A DNA stretch of 44,657 nt from Gammaproteobacteria bacterium (GCA_018812525.1 JAHJDE010000141.1:1-44657); one strand, 5' to 3'; shown: positions 33,671 through 42,199, counted from the stretch's first letter. Notes: generated from the letters alone by a model not told the origin. A program made the numbers and translations.

Positions 33671-34864
33671 ATGTTTCGCCTGACCCGGTTTCTCAAATCA
33701 TTGGCCGATGATTCCGGCGGCCAGCACCACCAGATGGTGGCGCCGACTGGCCCCGTGGTCATCTGGAACCTGGTCCGGCGCTGCAACCTGACCTGTAAGC
33801 ATTGCTATTCCACCTCGGCCGACAAGGACTTCCAGGGGGAGTTGAGCGGCGAGGAGGTCGGCCAGGTGATGCTGGACCTCAAGGACTTCGGCGTGCCGGT
33901 GTTGATTCTCTCCGGCGGCGAGCCCCTGATGCGCCCGGATATCTTCGACATCTCCCGGCAAGCCAAAGCCATGGGCTTCTACACCGCCCTCTCCAGCAAC
34001 GGCACCCTGATCTCCGAGGAGAATATCGGCGCGATCCAGGCGGTGGGTTACGATTATGTCGGCATCAGCCTGGATGGCATCGCCGAGACCCACGATCGGT
34101 TTCGCCGGCGCCAGGGGGCCTTCGACGAGGCACTGCGGGGCATCCGCCTGTGCCGGGATGCGGGGGTCAAGGTCGGTATCCGATTCACCCTGACGGCGGA
34201 AAACGCGGCGGATCTGCCCGGGCTCCTGCACCTGATGGAGGCAGAAGGGATCGAGAAATTCTACCTGTCGCACCTCAACTATGCCGGTCGCGGCAATAGG
34301 AACCGCGCCGGTGATGCCCACTTCCGCGTCACCCGGTATGCCATGGAGTTACTGTTCGATACCTGCTGGAATAGTATCCGGAGCGGCAAACCGAAGGAGT
34401 TCGTCACCGGCAACAACGATGCCGATGGCGTCTTCCTGCTGCACTGGATCAGGGAAAACCAGCCGGACAAGCTGGCCCGCATTCTTCCTATGCTCCGCCG
34501 CTGGGGCGGCAACGCCTCCGGTGTCCATGTGGCCAATATCGACAACCAGGGCAATGTTCACCCTGACACCATGTGGTGGGACTATAATCTGGGCAATGTG
34601 CGCGACCGGCCCTTCTCGGCCATCTGGCGGGACGAGAGCGATCCGCTCATGGCTGGCCTGAAGAAAAAACGGCGTCCTTTAGAGGGGCGTTGCGCGCGCT
34701 GTAGCTACCTGGACATCTGCGGGGGGAACAGCCGCACCCGTGCCTGGCAGCTGACCGGTAATTTTTGGGCAGAGGACCCGGGTTGTTATCTCACCGATGA
34801 AGAGATCGGCTTGAGTGAGAACAAGAACGAGAATATTCCCATGTTGGAGCAGAGGATTGTCTGA
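33671..34864 (+). CDS. nirJ: Radical SAM haem d1 biosynthesis protein NirJ
   Basis: This 397-residue radical SAM enzyme introduces the d1 side-chain changes by replacing propionates with oxo groups. The cluster motif CNLTCKHC is at about residues 37-44, LSGGEPLMRPD follows (~79-89), and a C-terminal cysteine-rich SPASM-like region (CARCSYLDICGG) is near 345. ATG 33671 is preferred because GGAGAGAG lies just upstream; the frame opens at 33647. The next gene begins in its stop codon. Confidence 0.93.
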   Translation: MFRLTRFLKSLADDSGGQHHQMVAPTGPVVIWNLVRRCNLTCKHCYSTSADKDFQGELSGEEVGQVMLDLKDFGVPVLILSGGEPLMRPDIFDISRQAKAMGFYTALSSNGTLISEENIGAIQAVGYDYVGISLDGIAETHDRFRRRQGAFDEALRGIRLCRDAGVKVGIRFTLTAENAADLPGLLHLMEAEGIEKFYLSHLNYAGRGNRNRAGDAHFRVTRYAMELLFDTCWNSIRSGKPKEFVTGNNDADGVFLLHWIRENQPDKLARILPMLRRWGGNASGVHVANIDNQGNVHPDTMWWDYNLGNVRDRPFSAIWRDESDPLMAGLKKKRRPLEGRCARCSYLDICGGNSRTRAWQLTGNFWAEDPGCYLTDEEIGLSENKNENIPMLEQRIV

Positions 34865-35346
34865 TGACTGGTAGTTGCCGGCTTGGCTGGGGCCTTGCGA
34901 TCCTTTTTTTGATCGCCACACTGACCCTTTCCTATACCTTTCTGATTCAGGGCAAGACAGGCCCCTCAAGTGATGGACGCACAGCCATCATCCTGACTCC
35001 CGGCGAACGCGACCTGGTCCTTACGGAGATGCGCGCCTTTTTGACTGCCGTTCAGGCTATTATCGACAAGGCCAACCAGAAGGATGCCCCTGGAATCGTC
35101 AAGGCGGCCCGCGCTGTGGGCATGCAGACAGCCGGCGCGGTACCGGTCAGTCTCATGGGTAAATTGCCGCTGGCGTTCAAGGAACTGGGGATGGGGACCC
35201 ATCACCGGTTCGATCAATTGGCGCTTGATGCGGAACAGATGGAAGATACCCAGCAGGTTCTGATGGATCTCTCCGTCCTGTTGAATAATTGCATTGCCTG
35301 TCATGCCGCCTATCGCATTGAAGCGGAGCAACCATGTACCCCCTGA
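34864..35346 (+). CDS. Cytochrome c'-like periplasmic protein
   Basis: This 160-residue protein has an N-terminal signal or TM anchor (residues ~7-29) and a C-terminal CIACH (about residues 145-149). A helical region without other motifs fills the middle, the pattern of class II cytochrome c' proteins that bind NO. It is coupled to nirJ (ATGA) and overlaps nirN by 13 nt. Electron transfer to d1 enzymes or NO buffering is plausible; not shown. Confidence 0.78.
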   Translation: MTGSCRLGWGLAILFLIATLTLSYTFLIQGKTGPSSDGRTAIILTPGERDLVLTEMRAFLTAVQAIIDKANQKDAPGIVKAARAVGMQTAGAVPVSLMGKLPLAFKELGMGTHHRFDQLALDAEQMEDTQQVLMDLSVLLNNCIACHAAYRIEAEQPCTP

Positions 35347-36983
35347 AATATCTCCCGCTGGCATTTCTGTTGACCGCCTTCCCCGGATGGTGCGATGTCG
35401 CGGTGGACAAGGGGGCTGGAAAAGAGCAGCCGGCCCTAGTGATGCCGAAGGGGGAGAATGCGGTAGTCCCCGGTGACGGGCAGCCCAAGAAATCCCCCCC
35501 GGGGGCGGCCGATCTCTTCCTGCAGCATTGTGCCGAGTGTCACGGCAAGGAACGGCTCGGCGGTATGGGGCCGGCATTGTTGCCGGAAAATCTGGGGCGC
35601 TTGCGGAAAACCGATGCAGCCGATGTGATCGCCAACAGCCGACCGGCGGTTCAGATGCCTAAGTTCGCCGACAAGCTGGCGCCCGAACAGATCCAGTCCC
35701 TGGTCGACTACATCTTCACCGCCTTGCCGGAGGTCCCGCGCTGGGGCATGGAAGAGATCGCCGCCAGCCGGCAAATTCTGGTGCCCCCGGAAAAGCTGCA
35801 CGCCAAGCCGGTCCACTCGGCCGATCCCATGAACATGTTCGTGGTGGTGGAACTGGGGGATCACCATGCCACCATCCTGGACGGCGACAAATTCGAGCCC
35901 ATTCACCGCTTCAAGACCCGCTTCGCCCTGCATGGGGGGCCAAAGTATTCGCCGGATGGGCGCTTCGTCTATTTCACCTCGCGCGATGGCTGGATCAGCA
36001 AGTTCGACATGTACAGCCTGCAACTTGTCGCCGAGGCGAGGGCCGGAATCAATGCCCGCAACTCGGCTATCTCTGACGATGGCCGCTATCTCATTGTCGC
36101 CAACTATCTGCCGCACACACTGGCCCTGCTGAATACGGAGGACCTGAGTCCGGTCAAGGTCATAGATGTCAAGAACGAGGCCGGCGTCGGATCCCGCGTC
36201 AGCGCCGTCTACACGGCCGATCCGAGGCACAGCTTCGTTGCTGCCCTGAAGGACCTCCCTGAGGTCTGGGAGATCAACTATCAGAACCCGCCGCCCGATG
36301 GTTTTGGCGAGTGGATGCACGACTACCGGGCAGACTCGGGCGAAGGGGCGACCCCCAAGCGTTTTCCCATCCGCAAGATACAGGTCAGCGATTACCTGGA
36401 CGACTTCTTTTTCAGCCAGGACTACAGCACCCTCATCGGCTCCTCGCGCAAGGGTGGGGGCCAGGTAGTAGATCTCGATCTGGGGCGCACCACCCACAAG
36501 CTCAAGCTGCCTGGAATGCCGCACCTGGGCTCCGGCATCACCTGGACCTACAAGGGCCGCCGCGTCATGGCCACGCCCAATCTCAAGGAGAGCACGGTCA
36601 CCATCATCGATATGGAGAACTGGAAGGTCATCAAGCAACTCAAGACCCTGGGGCCGGGCTTTTTCATGCGCAGCCACGAGAACTCCCCCTATGCCTGGGT
36701 TGATGTCTTCTTCGGCCCCAACAAGGATGCCGTGCACATCATCGACAAGGAGAAGCTGAAAATCGTCAAGACCCTGCGTCCGGAGCCGGGTAAAACCGCC
36801 GCCCATGTGGAGTTTGACAAGGATGGCGGCCACGCCTTGTTGAGTATCTGGGAGTTGGACGGCGCGGTGATTGTCTACGACGCCAAGACCCTGGAGGAGG
36901 TCAAGCGGCTACCCATGGTCAAGCCTTCCGGCAAGTACAACGTCCACAATAAGATCACCCGCTCAGAGGGGACAAGCCACTGA
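35334..36983 (+). CDS. nirN: Haem d1 biosynthesis cytochrome NirN
   Basis: This 549-residue periplasmic protein has a signal peptide (residues ~1-20), a haem c domain with CAECH (~66-70) and a d1-type propeller related to NirS. The histidine stretch MPHLGSGITW (~residues 398-407) corresponds to the d1 pocket. NirN dehydrogenates dihydro-haem d1 and hands it to NirS. NirS-like at first sight, it is distinguished by its longer N-terminus, sequence and position as last gene of the nir block. Confidence 0.92.
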   Translation: MYPLKYLPLAFLLTAFPGWCDVAVDKGAGKEQPALVMPKGENAVVPGDGQPKKSPPGAADLFLQHCAECHGKERLGGMGPALLPENLGRLRKTDAADVIANSRPAVQMPKFADKLAPEQIQSLVDYIFTALPEVPRWGMEEIAASRQILVPPEKLHAKPVHSADPMNMFVVVELGDHHATILDGDKFEPIHRFKTRFALHGGPKYSPDGRFVYFTSRDGWISKFDMYSLQLVAEARAGINARNSAISDDGRYLIVANYLPHTLALLNTEDLSPVKVIDVKNEAGVGSRVSAVYTADPRHSFVAALKDLPEVWEINYQNPPPDGFGEWMHDYRADSGEGATPKRFPIRKIQVSDYLDDFFFSQDYSTLIGSSRKGGGQVVDLDLGRTTHKLKLPGMPHLGSGITWTYKGRRVMATPNLKESTVTIIDMENWKVIKQLKTLGPGFFMRSHENSPYAWVDVFFGPNKDAVHIIDKEKLKIVKTLRPEPGKTAAHVEFDKDGGHALLSIWELDGAVIVYDAKTLEEVKRLPMVKPSGKYNVHNKITRSEGTSH

Positions 36984-37014
36984 GAAGTGGTACAGGGATG
37001 TACCGATTAGGGAC

Positions 37015-37167
37015 CTAACGATCATGCCTGTCCTGAGCGGAGTCGAAGGAAGCGGAGTCGAAGGAAGCGGAGTCGAAGGAAGCGGAGTCGAAGGAAGCGG
37101 AGTCGAAGGAAGCGGAGTCGAAGGAAGCGCAGTCGAAGGGGGCGAGTCGAGCCACCCCGGATGATGA
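37015..37167. repeat. 15-bp tandem repeat inside a CTAACGATC-type element
   Basis: The element starts with CTAACGATC (as at 22128) and holds seven units of AGCGGAGTCGAAGGA at 37036-37140 (the last unit differs by two bases). It then continues with a 29-bp block (37139-37167) identical to 22139-22167. The read-through frame GVEGS is not considered a gene. The tandem array is likely to vary in copy number between strains. Confidence 0.85.
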
Positions 37168-37246
37168 GAAAAGGCGCAAGGATGCGCCGGTTATGGGCCA
37201 AAGGATGGAATTGACAGGAAAGGATTGTGCGGTCAGCCCTTCCAGC

Positions 37247-37447
37247 TCAATCCCCCTTTTTGGTTTCTCGCTCCGGCTTGACCCGAGCGTTCATCGGTAT
37301 CATGGGATCGTCGTCGTCCATCAGGATGCGGTGGGCCGGACCTTCCATATCCTCGAACTGGCCGCTGCGCACAGACCAGACGAAGGCCCATATGGCTCCT
37401 GCCAGCATGATTAGCGCGAGGGGAATCAGAAAATAGAGGCTGCTCAT
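37247..37447 (-). CDS. ccoS: cbb3 oxidase maturation protein CcoS
   Basis: This 66-residue protein has one TM helix (residues ~3-25) and the CcoS signature WAFVWSVRSGQFEDMEGP followed by an acidic RILMDDDDP stretch. CcoS is required for cofactor insertion into cbb3 cytochrome oxidase. Its start codon lies 1 nt after the stop of the feoB remnant, and no other cco gene is in the window. Confidence 0.9.
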   Translation of the reverse strand: MSSLYFLIPLALIMLAGAIWAFVWSVRSGQFEDMEGPAHRILMDDDDPMIPMNARVKPERETKKGD

Positions 37448-37448
37448 A

Positions 37449-37619
37449 TCATTTCTCCGCTTGAATTACGGTGACACCCGGCCAATTGCCGGTGCGTTGG
37501 TGGATGCCGGTCAGGATATTGAACAGGGCCGTCTTGCCGCAGTTCGGATTGCCGGTCAGGGCAATGGTCAGTTCACTTCGTCCGGCGGTTTTCCCGGCAT
37601 CCTGTTCACAGCAGCCCAT
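37449..37619 (-). pseudogene. feoB: Truncated FeoB (N-terminal remnant)
   Basis: This 56-residue frame starts right after feoA and reads the beginning of the FeoB G domain: G1 [14 protein letters not shown] (~residues 21-34) and then [12 protein letters not shown]. It diverges within VIQAEK and stops. Full FeoB is 600-800 residues, so the rest of the ferrous-iron permease is missing. The end carries GTGTCACCGTAATTC, close to the palindrome end near nirC. Confidence 0.85.
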
Positions 37620-37621
37620 GA

Positions 37622-37879
37622 TCAGCACCCCGCCTCTTCCAGCACGACGCGCAAGCGGTCGGCCAAACCGGGTCCAATGGCGACCCGCGCCCCCTGATTG
37701 GCCACCACCACCCCGGCACCGCGCCTCTGCGTCACCGTCAAACGGAAACCCACCCGGAGTCCTAATCCCAGGAGCTTCCGGATCAGAAGGTGATCGCCAT
37801 CGATGGCCCGCAGCAGCACCCGTTGACCAACCTTCAATTGATTCAAGCGATATTCAGTGTCCACTGGCTGGCAACTCAT
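37622..37879 (-). CDS. feoA: FeoA family ferrous-iron transport protein
   Basis: This 85-residue protein matches Feo[16 protein letters not shown], then [14 protein letters not shown] and [19 protein letters not shown]. It is an SH3-like small protein supporting FeoB. The ATG at 37879 lies 3 nt from a Fur-like palindrome (37883-37897), so there is little room for a ribosome-binding site. The downstream feoB is only a fragment. Confidence 0.88.
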   Translation of the reverse strand: MSCQPVDTEYRLNQLKVGQRVLLRAIDGDHLLIRKLLGLGLRVGFRLTVTQRRGAGVVVANQGARVAIGPGLADRLRVVLEEAGC

Positions 37880-37882
37880 AGG

Positions 37883-37897
37883 TAAGAATGATTCTTA
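37883..37897. promoter_or_regulatory. Fur-like box at feoA
   Basis: TAAGAATGATTCTTA is a perfect 7-1-7 palindrome similar to the Fur core. It sits immediately before the feoA start codon, suggesting iron-dependent control. Confidence 0.65.
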
Positions 37898-38238
37898 TTA
37901 ACGAGATTATCCAGCCGTCATATTAGTGTCAACTGAAATATTTCGAGATCCCGTCAAATGCTTGACAGGGGGGGGGGGGGGTTATTCATAATCCACAGCA
38001 GCGCAAAGGGATATCGGAAGCTATGTGGTGATTCCTCGCTATCCCTATCCAATCCAGCAAACGCACCCGCGGATCAAGGAGACATGGATTAATGATCGAC
38101 ACAGCCCTCCAAAAGAATCCAGCCGCCCTTGGTGGACTTCAATATCGGTTATCCCGTGCCAGATCCTGGGTGAAAAGCCTGATCACGGGAGAGCGACCGA
38201 GAAGCGCCCTTTTCCCAGATTATTCGAAAGTCTCGTTG
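37898..38238. other. Intergenic region with a run of 14 G
   Basis: No supportable gene in this 341-bp stretch. It holds a G14 homopolymer (37968-37981), which could be slippage-prone, and the approach to the first toxin-like locus. Promoters were not identified with confidence. Confidence 0.6.
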
Positions 38239-38351
38239 GCATCATAAATCCCGGCGTCACAACAATTTCATGATGGAGGAGCAGCCAGGCACGACACAGG
38301 ACAATTCGGTCAAGATCAAAACACATAGGCAAACAATGGAGATAATCAGTC
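38239..38351 (+). promoter_or_regulatory. Conserved leader, locus 1
   Basis: This 113-bp leader ends at ATG 38352. The same length with six differences is found at 43835-43947, and about 93 bp of it at 39865-39957. It contains a GGAGGAG with two ATG codons just before it (38270, 38273), which open a short frame in all three copies. The last 30 bp carry AATGGAGATAATC before the gene start. Confidence 0.85.
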
Positions 38352-39263
38352 ATGGGTACTCTACGCAAGGCAGTGACGGCAACGATCAATACGGCGAGGA
38401 GGGTGACAACCACCCTGACCAACACCGCCAAGAAGGCAGTGACGGCAACCACCAATACGGCGAAGCGGGTGGCTACCACCCTGACCAACACCGCCAAGAA
38501 GGCAGTGACGGCAACCACCAATACGGCGAAGGGGGTGGCAACCACACTGACCAACACCGCCAAGAAGACAGCAGTGAATTTCTCGAAGATTGTAAAAAGT
38601 GACCTCGCGCAGTTTGCAAAGAGTCCTATTAAGTCAAGTGCAAAGCTGTTTGGAAATATTATAGGAAACAACTGGATTAGTGGGTCTACTGATGTAGCGG
38701 AAGTAGGATTGAAGGTTCTTGGCAAGTCTGGAAATCTTGTAAAGGCTGTCCCTGTTGTTGGCACTGCGGCAGCCGTTGGATCTGGCGTATATTCTACTAT
38801 TCGGGACTATCAAAAGGAGACAACACAGGCAGGGAAACAGCGAGTGATTGCTGGCGGAGTTGCTGATGGTGCCGTTGCAGCGGGTACTATGTACGTAACA
38901 GGGGCTCTTGCAACCGCTGCGGCCACCGCTGTTGGTATCGCAGCTACACCTGCCCTGCTCTTCGGCGCAACTGCGGCACTAGGCGCATATCTCATATACG
39001 AGGGCATTGGAGGAAGTGATAAAGTCAAAGCCTGGGGAGGAAATACGTTGGATTCGGTTAAAGGCATCTTTGGTGGTAACAAACCATACTCTATCATCAC
39101 AGATGGCCCCAAAGGAATCCCATCGCTGACAACAGCCACCACCATATTGGCGAGTAATGCTTCCATCGCTTGGAAGGACCACACTAAGCTACAAACAATG
39201 GGTGGCAACGCTAACTTAAATACGATGCGAGGCGGCAGCAACGGCTTATTGGCTGCCGCGTAA
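38352..39263 (+). CDS. Toxin-like protein A, repeat N-terminus and hydrophobic C-terminus
   Basis: This 303-residue protein is not recognised. Residues 6-71 are three 22-residue repeats rich in Ala, Thr and Lys (KKAVTATTNTAKRVATTLTN). Residues ~72-175 are mixed; ~175-220 form an Ala/Gly-rich hydrophobic double helix (GTMYVTGALATAAATAVGIA, PALLFGATAALGAYLIY). The last ~80 residues are polar. The hydrophobic hairpin near the C-terminus recalls pore-forming colicins. No signal peptide is seen. It shares its leader with two other loci and is followed by a 4-TM protein. Confidence 0.75.
   Translation: MGTLRKAVTATINTARRVTTTLTNTAKKAVTATTNTAKRVATTLTNTAKKAVTATTNTAKGVATTLTNTAKKTAVNFSKIVKSDLAQFAKSPIKSSAKLFGNIIGNNWISGSTDVAEVGLKVLGKSGNLVKAVPVVGTAAAVGSGVYSTIRDYQKETTQAGKQRVIAGGVADGAVAAGTMYVTGALATAAATAVGIAATPALLFGATAALGAYLIYEGIGGSDKVKAWGGNTLDSVKGIFGGNKPYSIITDGPKGIPSLTTATTILASNASIAWKDHTKLQTMGGNANLNTMRGGSNGLLAAA
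38367..38564 (+). repeat. Three 66-bp tandem repeats in the toxin-like gene
   Basis: Units 38367-38432, 38433-38498 and 38499-38564, each 22 codons, differ by a few bases. They lie in the N-terminus of protein A. Confidence 0.92.
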
Positions 39264-39283
39264 CATCCATAGCAACCCTAGAT

Positions 39284-39303
39284 CGCCCTACGAATGTAGG
39301 GCG
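39284..39303 (+). terminator. Probable terminator after protein A
   Basis: An 8-bp perfect stem (CGCCCTAC / GTAGGGCG) with a 4-nt loop, 20 bp after the gene, is followed by GTTTCAGTT. The T-run is weak. Confidence 0.55.
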
Positions 39304-39330
39304 GTTTCAGTTATAAGCTTGAGCAAGCAT

Positions 39331-39858
39331 ATGTCAGAATATTTTCCTGTGGCGCCGCCAGAAATAAACGACAAAATGAAGCAAGAATTACTTTCCGTGC
39401 TTGCAAAGTACGACCCGTATTATGGCATATTACTGCTATGCATGATCCCGCTCTATGGATTAATTTTTTTTGCGGGAGACGACTTTAATGGCAAAGCAAT
39501 TGGAACCAGCACTGTTGCCTTCTTCGTGCTTTCTCTCTATATATATATGTTCCGCATGGCAAAGACTATCAGAGCGATTGAAAATACCTATGGATTTATT
39601 TATAGACCCATAGACAATCCATCTGGCGCGATCATGATGTCTTTGTTGATATCAGGACCGTTCTTGTATGCTGCCTACATTGTGTTGCTTAGAAGAGAGG
39701 CCACTCTTTCCATATACGATATTGCCAATCTTTTCTCAGACAAATTCTTGTCCCTTAGCTTTCTTTGTTCTTCACTAGGGGGGATGCTCCTAATCGCATC
39801 AATATTACATATCATTCAACTATTCAGAATAAATAAGGCCAGAAACACCAACCGATAA
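39331..39858 (+). CDS. Four-TM membrane protein (candidate immunity protein)
   Basis: This 175-residue protein has four hydrophobic helices at about residues 35-55, 64-82, 105-122 and 143-163. Base composition is lower in G+C than the core genes. No family is recognised. It lies directly after toxin-like protein A and before the next locus, the position of a colicin-type immunity protein. ATG 39331 is preferred; a TTG at 39319 would add four residues. Confidence 0.7.
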   Translation: MSEYFPVAPPEINDKMKQELLSVLAKYDPYYGILLLCMIPLYGLIFFAGDDFNGKAIGTSTVAFFVLSLYIYMFRMAKTIRAIENTYGFIYRPIDNPSGAIMMSLLISGPFLYAAYIVLLRREATLSIYDIANLFSDKFLSLSFLCSSLGGMLLIASILHIIQLFRINKARNTNR

Positions 39859-39864
39859 TTGCAT

Positions 39865-39957
39865 ACAACAACTTCATGATGGAGGAGCAGCCAGGCACGA
39901 CACAGGACAATTCGGTCGAGATCCAAGCACATAGGTAAACAATGGAGATAATCAGTC
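39865..39957 (+). promoter_or_regulatory. Conserved leader, locus 2
   Basis: This 93-bp leader matches 38259-38351 with a few differences. Its short frame from ATG 39876 stops after about 20 codons (TAA). It leads to ATG 39958. Confidence 0.85.
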
Positions 39958-42192
39958 ATGGGCGCTCTAAGCAAGATAAAGAAAGCAGTAACCAAAGTAG
40001 CAAAGGCTGTAACGAAACCCGTTAAGCAAGCAACAAAGGCCGTTACCAACGTCGTCAAAAGCGTTAGCAAACCGGTTGTGAAGGCGGTATCGAGTGTTGC
40101 CACCGGCGTTAAAAAGGTGGCGACGAATGTCGTCAGGGGGGTAGCCAAGGCGCCCGCCAGGGTGCTGGGGTCGGCTGCCTCCGGTATCAAGAAGGTCGCA
40201 ACCAGCACCCTGAAAAGTGTCGGCAAGGTTGCTTTGAAGGTCGCCGTCACGGCGGCAAAGGTGTCAAGCAAGCTGGGTGTCGCCGGACACATCATCGATG
40301 TCGCCTTGGTGGCCTACACCGGCGGCGCCTATGCCGCCGCGAAGCTGGCGGCAAAAAAGGTGATCACCCACCTCGCCGCATCCGCCGTGGCAAAGAAACT
40401 GGCGCCAAAGTCGAAACTGGCGGCCTCAGTCGCCTCGGCACTGATTAGCGGCGGTTCCACGAAATCATTGGCACTCAAGCAAGCCGCATTGTCAGCCACA
40501 CAGCGATACGCCATCAACAAGGCAGGACAGCAACTCGCCAAGAAGTCGAATACCCTGGCATCCGCCCTCAATATCTACAATGGCGTAAGTTCAGTGGCCG
40601 CCCTGGGCCGACAAGTCAGCTCCGTTTCCAGCGGTGCCCGGCAGCTTGGCAAATACATGGCCCCTGCCAGCCGCGCTCTACCTGCTCCCAACCAGAAACC
40701 AACTGGACAGACGTTCCCCTTAGCGGCTAAGGGCGGCGCCACTAATATTCGTGCCTTGCCATCAGCCGCAGGCAGCTACACCATCAAAAAGGGTGACAGC
40801 CTTTGGACGATCTCCAGTCGCACGGGGGTGCCTGTTGCGGATCTGATGAAGGCCAACGGTATCAGCAATCCTAATCTGATTCGGACAGGCGCCAAACTAA
40901 GCCTGCCAGTAACTTATACAGCCGGAAATTCGCGCAACCTGTCGGCTCAGAATGCTGCCTATATCAACGGAAGGAGCAGCGGCAGTGGTCCATCCAGCTT
41001 GGCTGGGTCATCCAGTTCAATTGTGAATAGGGCCGATAGGACGGGCGATTTTTTCTGGAAGGACGGAAAACTTACGATTGTAGTTACAGGCAAAAGGAAC
41101 GGAGATGCCAATTCGTATCAGTCCGGTGCGCCCGTTTATATGCCGATGAAGACCAACGGCATTGGCACTCAGAATCTGATACAGACAGGCACCGAGTCTT
41201 ACTCACCGATGGCCAATGCACCGCAGGGTGGAATAAACGGTAATAGTTCCTTCGACCTATTTGGCGCAGCAGCAGATACGGTCTGGGGCACTGGCGTTAC
41301 CCTTATGAAGACTATGACCGGTACTTATGTCTACCGCCCCAGCCCATACGGGGGAATCGGACCTGACGCTAAAATGAGGGCCTTGACCGATAGACTAGGG
41401 CTCAGGACGAAGTTTGATCACACGCCAGTGAAAGGCGCATCGATATTCAACAGCAATTATAATAATGGCATGCTGGGCAATGAGGAGTTGGCTGCAAAGA
41501 AGACGAGCTTCTTTAGGAAACCTAACACCGAAGTGGTCTATCTCAATGGCAAACCCTGGGGCAAGGGTAACAGCCCGGCAGGTTCTACCCGCGTTGATGT
41601 CCAGAGTAGGAATTTCGGGAAGGATATCTTTGAGAGCAAGGTTGTCAAAGAATTGTCTTACTCCAAAGGGCAGGCCCAGGCCAATGCTTACGCCGATATC
41701 ATCAGCAAAGCCAACGGTTTTCCAAGCAAATGGAGCTATCCGGCGAAGTGGGCCGGGAGAGCGCTCGGAGTCGTCGGGGTTGCTATGGAGGGCTGGCGCG
41801 TCATTGACGCGGGCCAAACATATGGGTGGGACAACCCGCAAACTAAACGGACTGGAGCCCAGGTAGGTGGTGCATTATCAGGTGGGGGTGCGGGCGCAGT
41901 TATAGGATCTATCCTGATACCTGTGCCTCTTCTTGGCACCTTGGTAGGTGGAATAGCTGGTAGTTATATTGGCGATTGGCTAGGCGGCGTAACCTATGAT
42001 TCGCTTAGTCCATCGGCAGAGGCCATACCCACCAGGCCCGCACCCAATCTCCTGCTGGCTGCTTCACGCACGACCCCTGTTTCTATTGGCTGGATTGATA
42101 ATAAGGGGATGACTCCAGCGACTGGTACAGGCAGCTCTCTAAGCAGGCGGTCTGCACCCACCACCGGAAGACTGGCCTCATTTGGGCGTTGA
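39958..42192 (+). CDS. Toxin-like protein B with LysM domain
   Basis: This 744-residue protein has a basic Lys/Ala/Val N-terminus (residues 1-~115, KKAVTKVAKAVTKPVKQA) and an Ala-rich segment (~115-250). A LysM domain follows at ~274-317 (YTIKKGDSLWTISSRTGVPV), the peptidoglycan-binding module. From ~500 the sequence changes; VYLNGKPWGKG then GSTRVDVQSRN (~525-550) resembles restriction-endonuclease-like toxin domains. A Gly/Ala-rich hydrophobic stretch (~634-681) ends the protein. No signal peptide is seen. The N-terminus is nearly identical to that of the gene at 43948. Function and toxicity are inferred. Confidence 0.75.
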   Translation: MGALSKIKKAVTKVAKAVTKPVKQATKAVTNVVKSVSKPVVKAVSSVATGVKKVATNVVRGVAKAPARVLGSAASGIKKVATSTLKSVGKVALKVAVTAAKVSSKLGVAGHIIDVALVAYTGGAYAAAKLAAKKVITHLAASAVAKKLAPKSKLAASVASALISGGSTKSLALKQAALSATQRYAINKAGQQLAKKSNTLASALNIYNGVSSVAALGRQVSSVSSGARQLGKYMAPASRALPAPNQKPTGQTFPLAAKGGATNIRALPSAAGSYTIKKGDSLWTISSRTGVPVADLMKANGISNPNLIRTGAKLSLPVTYTAGNSRNLSAQNAAYINGRSSGSGPSSLAGSSSSIVNRADRTGDFFWKDGKLTIVVTGKRNGDANSYQSGAPVYMPMKTNGIGTQNLIQTGTESYSPMANAPQGGINGNSSFDLFGAAADTVWGTGVTLMKTMTGTYVYRPSPYGGIGPDAKMRALTDRLGLRTKFDHTPVKGASIFNSNYNNGMLGNEELAAKKTSFFRKPNTEVVYLNGKPWGKGNSPAGSTRVDVQSRNFGKDIFESKVVKELSYSKGQAQANAYADIISKANGFPSKWSYPAKWAGRALGVVGVAMEGWRVIDAGQTYGWDNPQTKRTGAQVGGALSGGGAGAVIGSILIPVPLLGTLVGGIAGSYIGDWLGGVTYDSLSPSAEAIPTRPAPNLLLAASRTTPVSIGWIDNKGMTPATGTGSSLSRRSAPTTGRLASFGR

Positions 42193-42199
42193 TTGGCAT

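Noticed and set aside
36871-37164. A frame encoding GVEGS repeats after nirN
   Set aside because: It arises from the 15-bp tandem repeat and overlaps nirN in another frame; no start site or conserved protein was seen.
37036-38564. Tandem repeats considered as CRISPR arrays
   Set aside because: The 15-bp and 66-bp units are contiguous with no unique spacers, and no cas genes are present.
38270-38602. A 110-codon frame starting in leader 1 and reading through the 66-bp repeats out of frame with the toxin-like gene
   Set aside because: In copies 2 and 3 the same frame stops early. The repeats are maintained in the other frame, so the long reading is probably a by-product of 66-bp periodicity (divisible by three).
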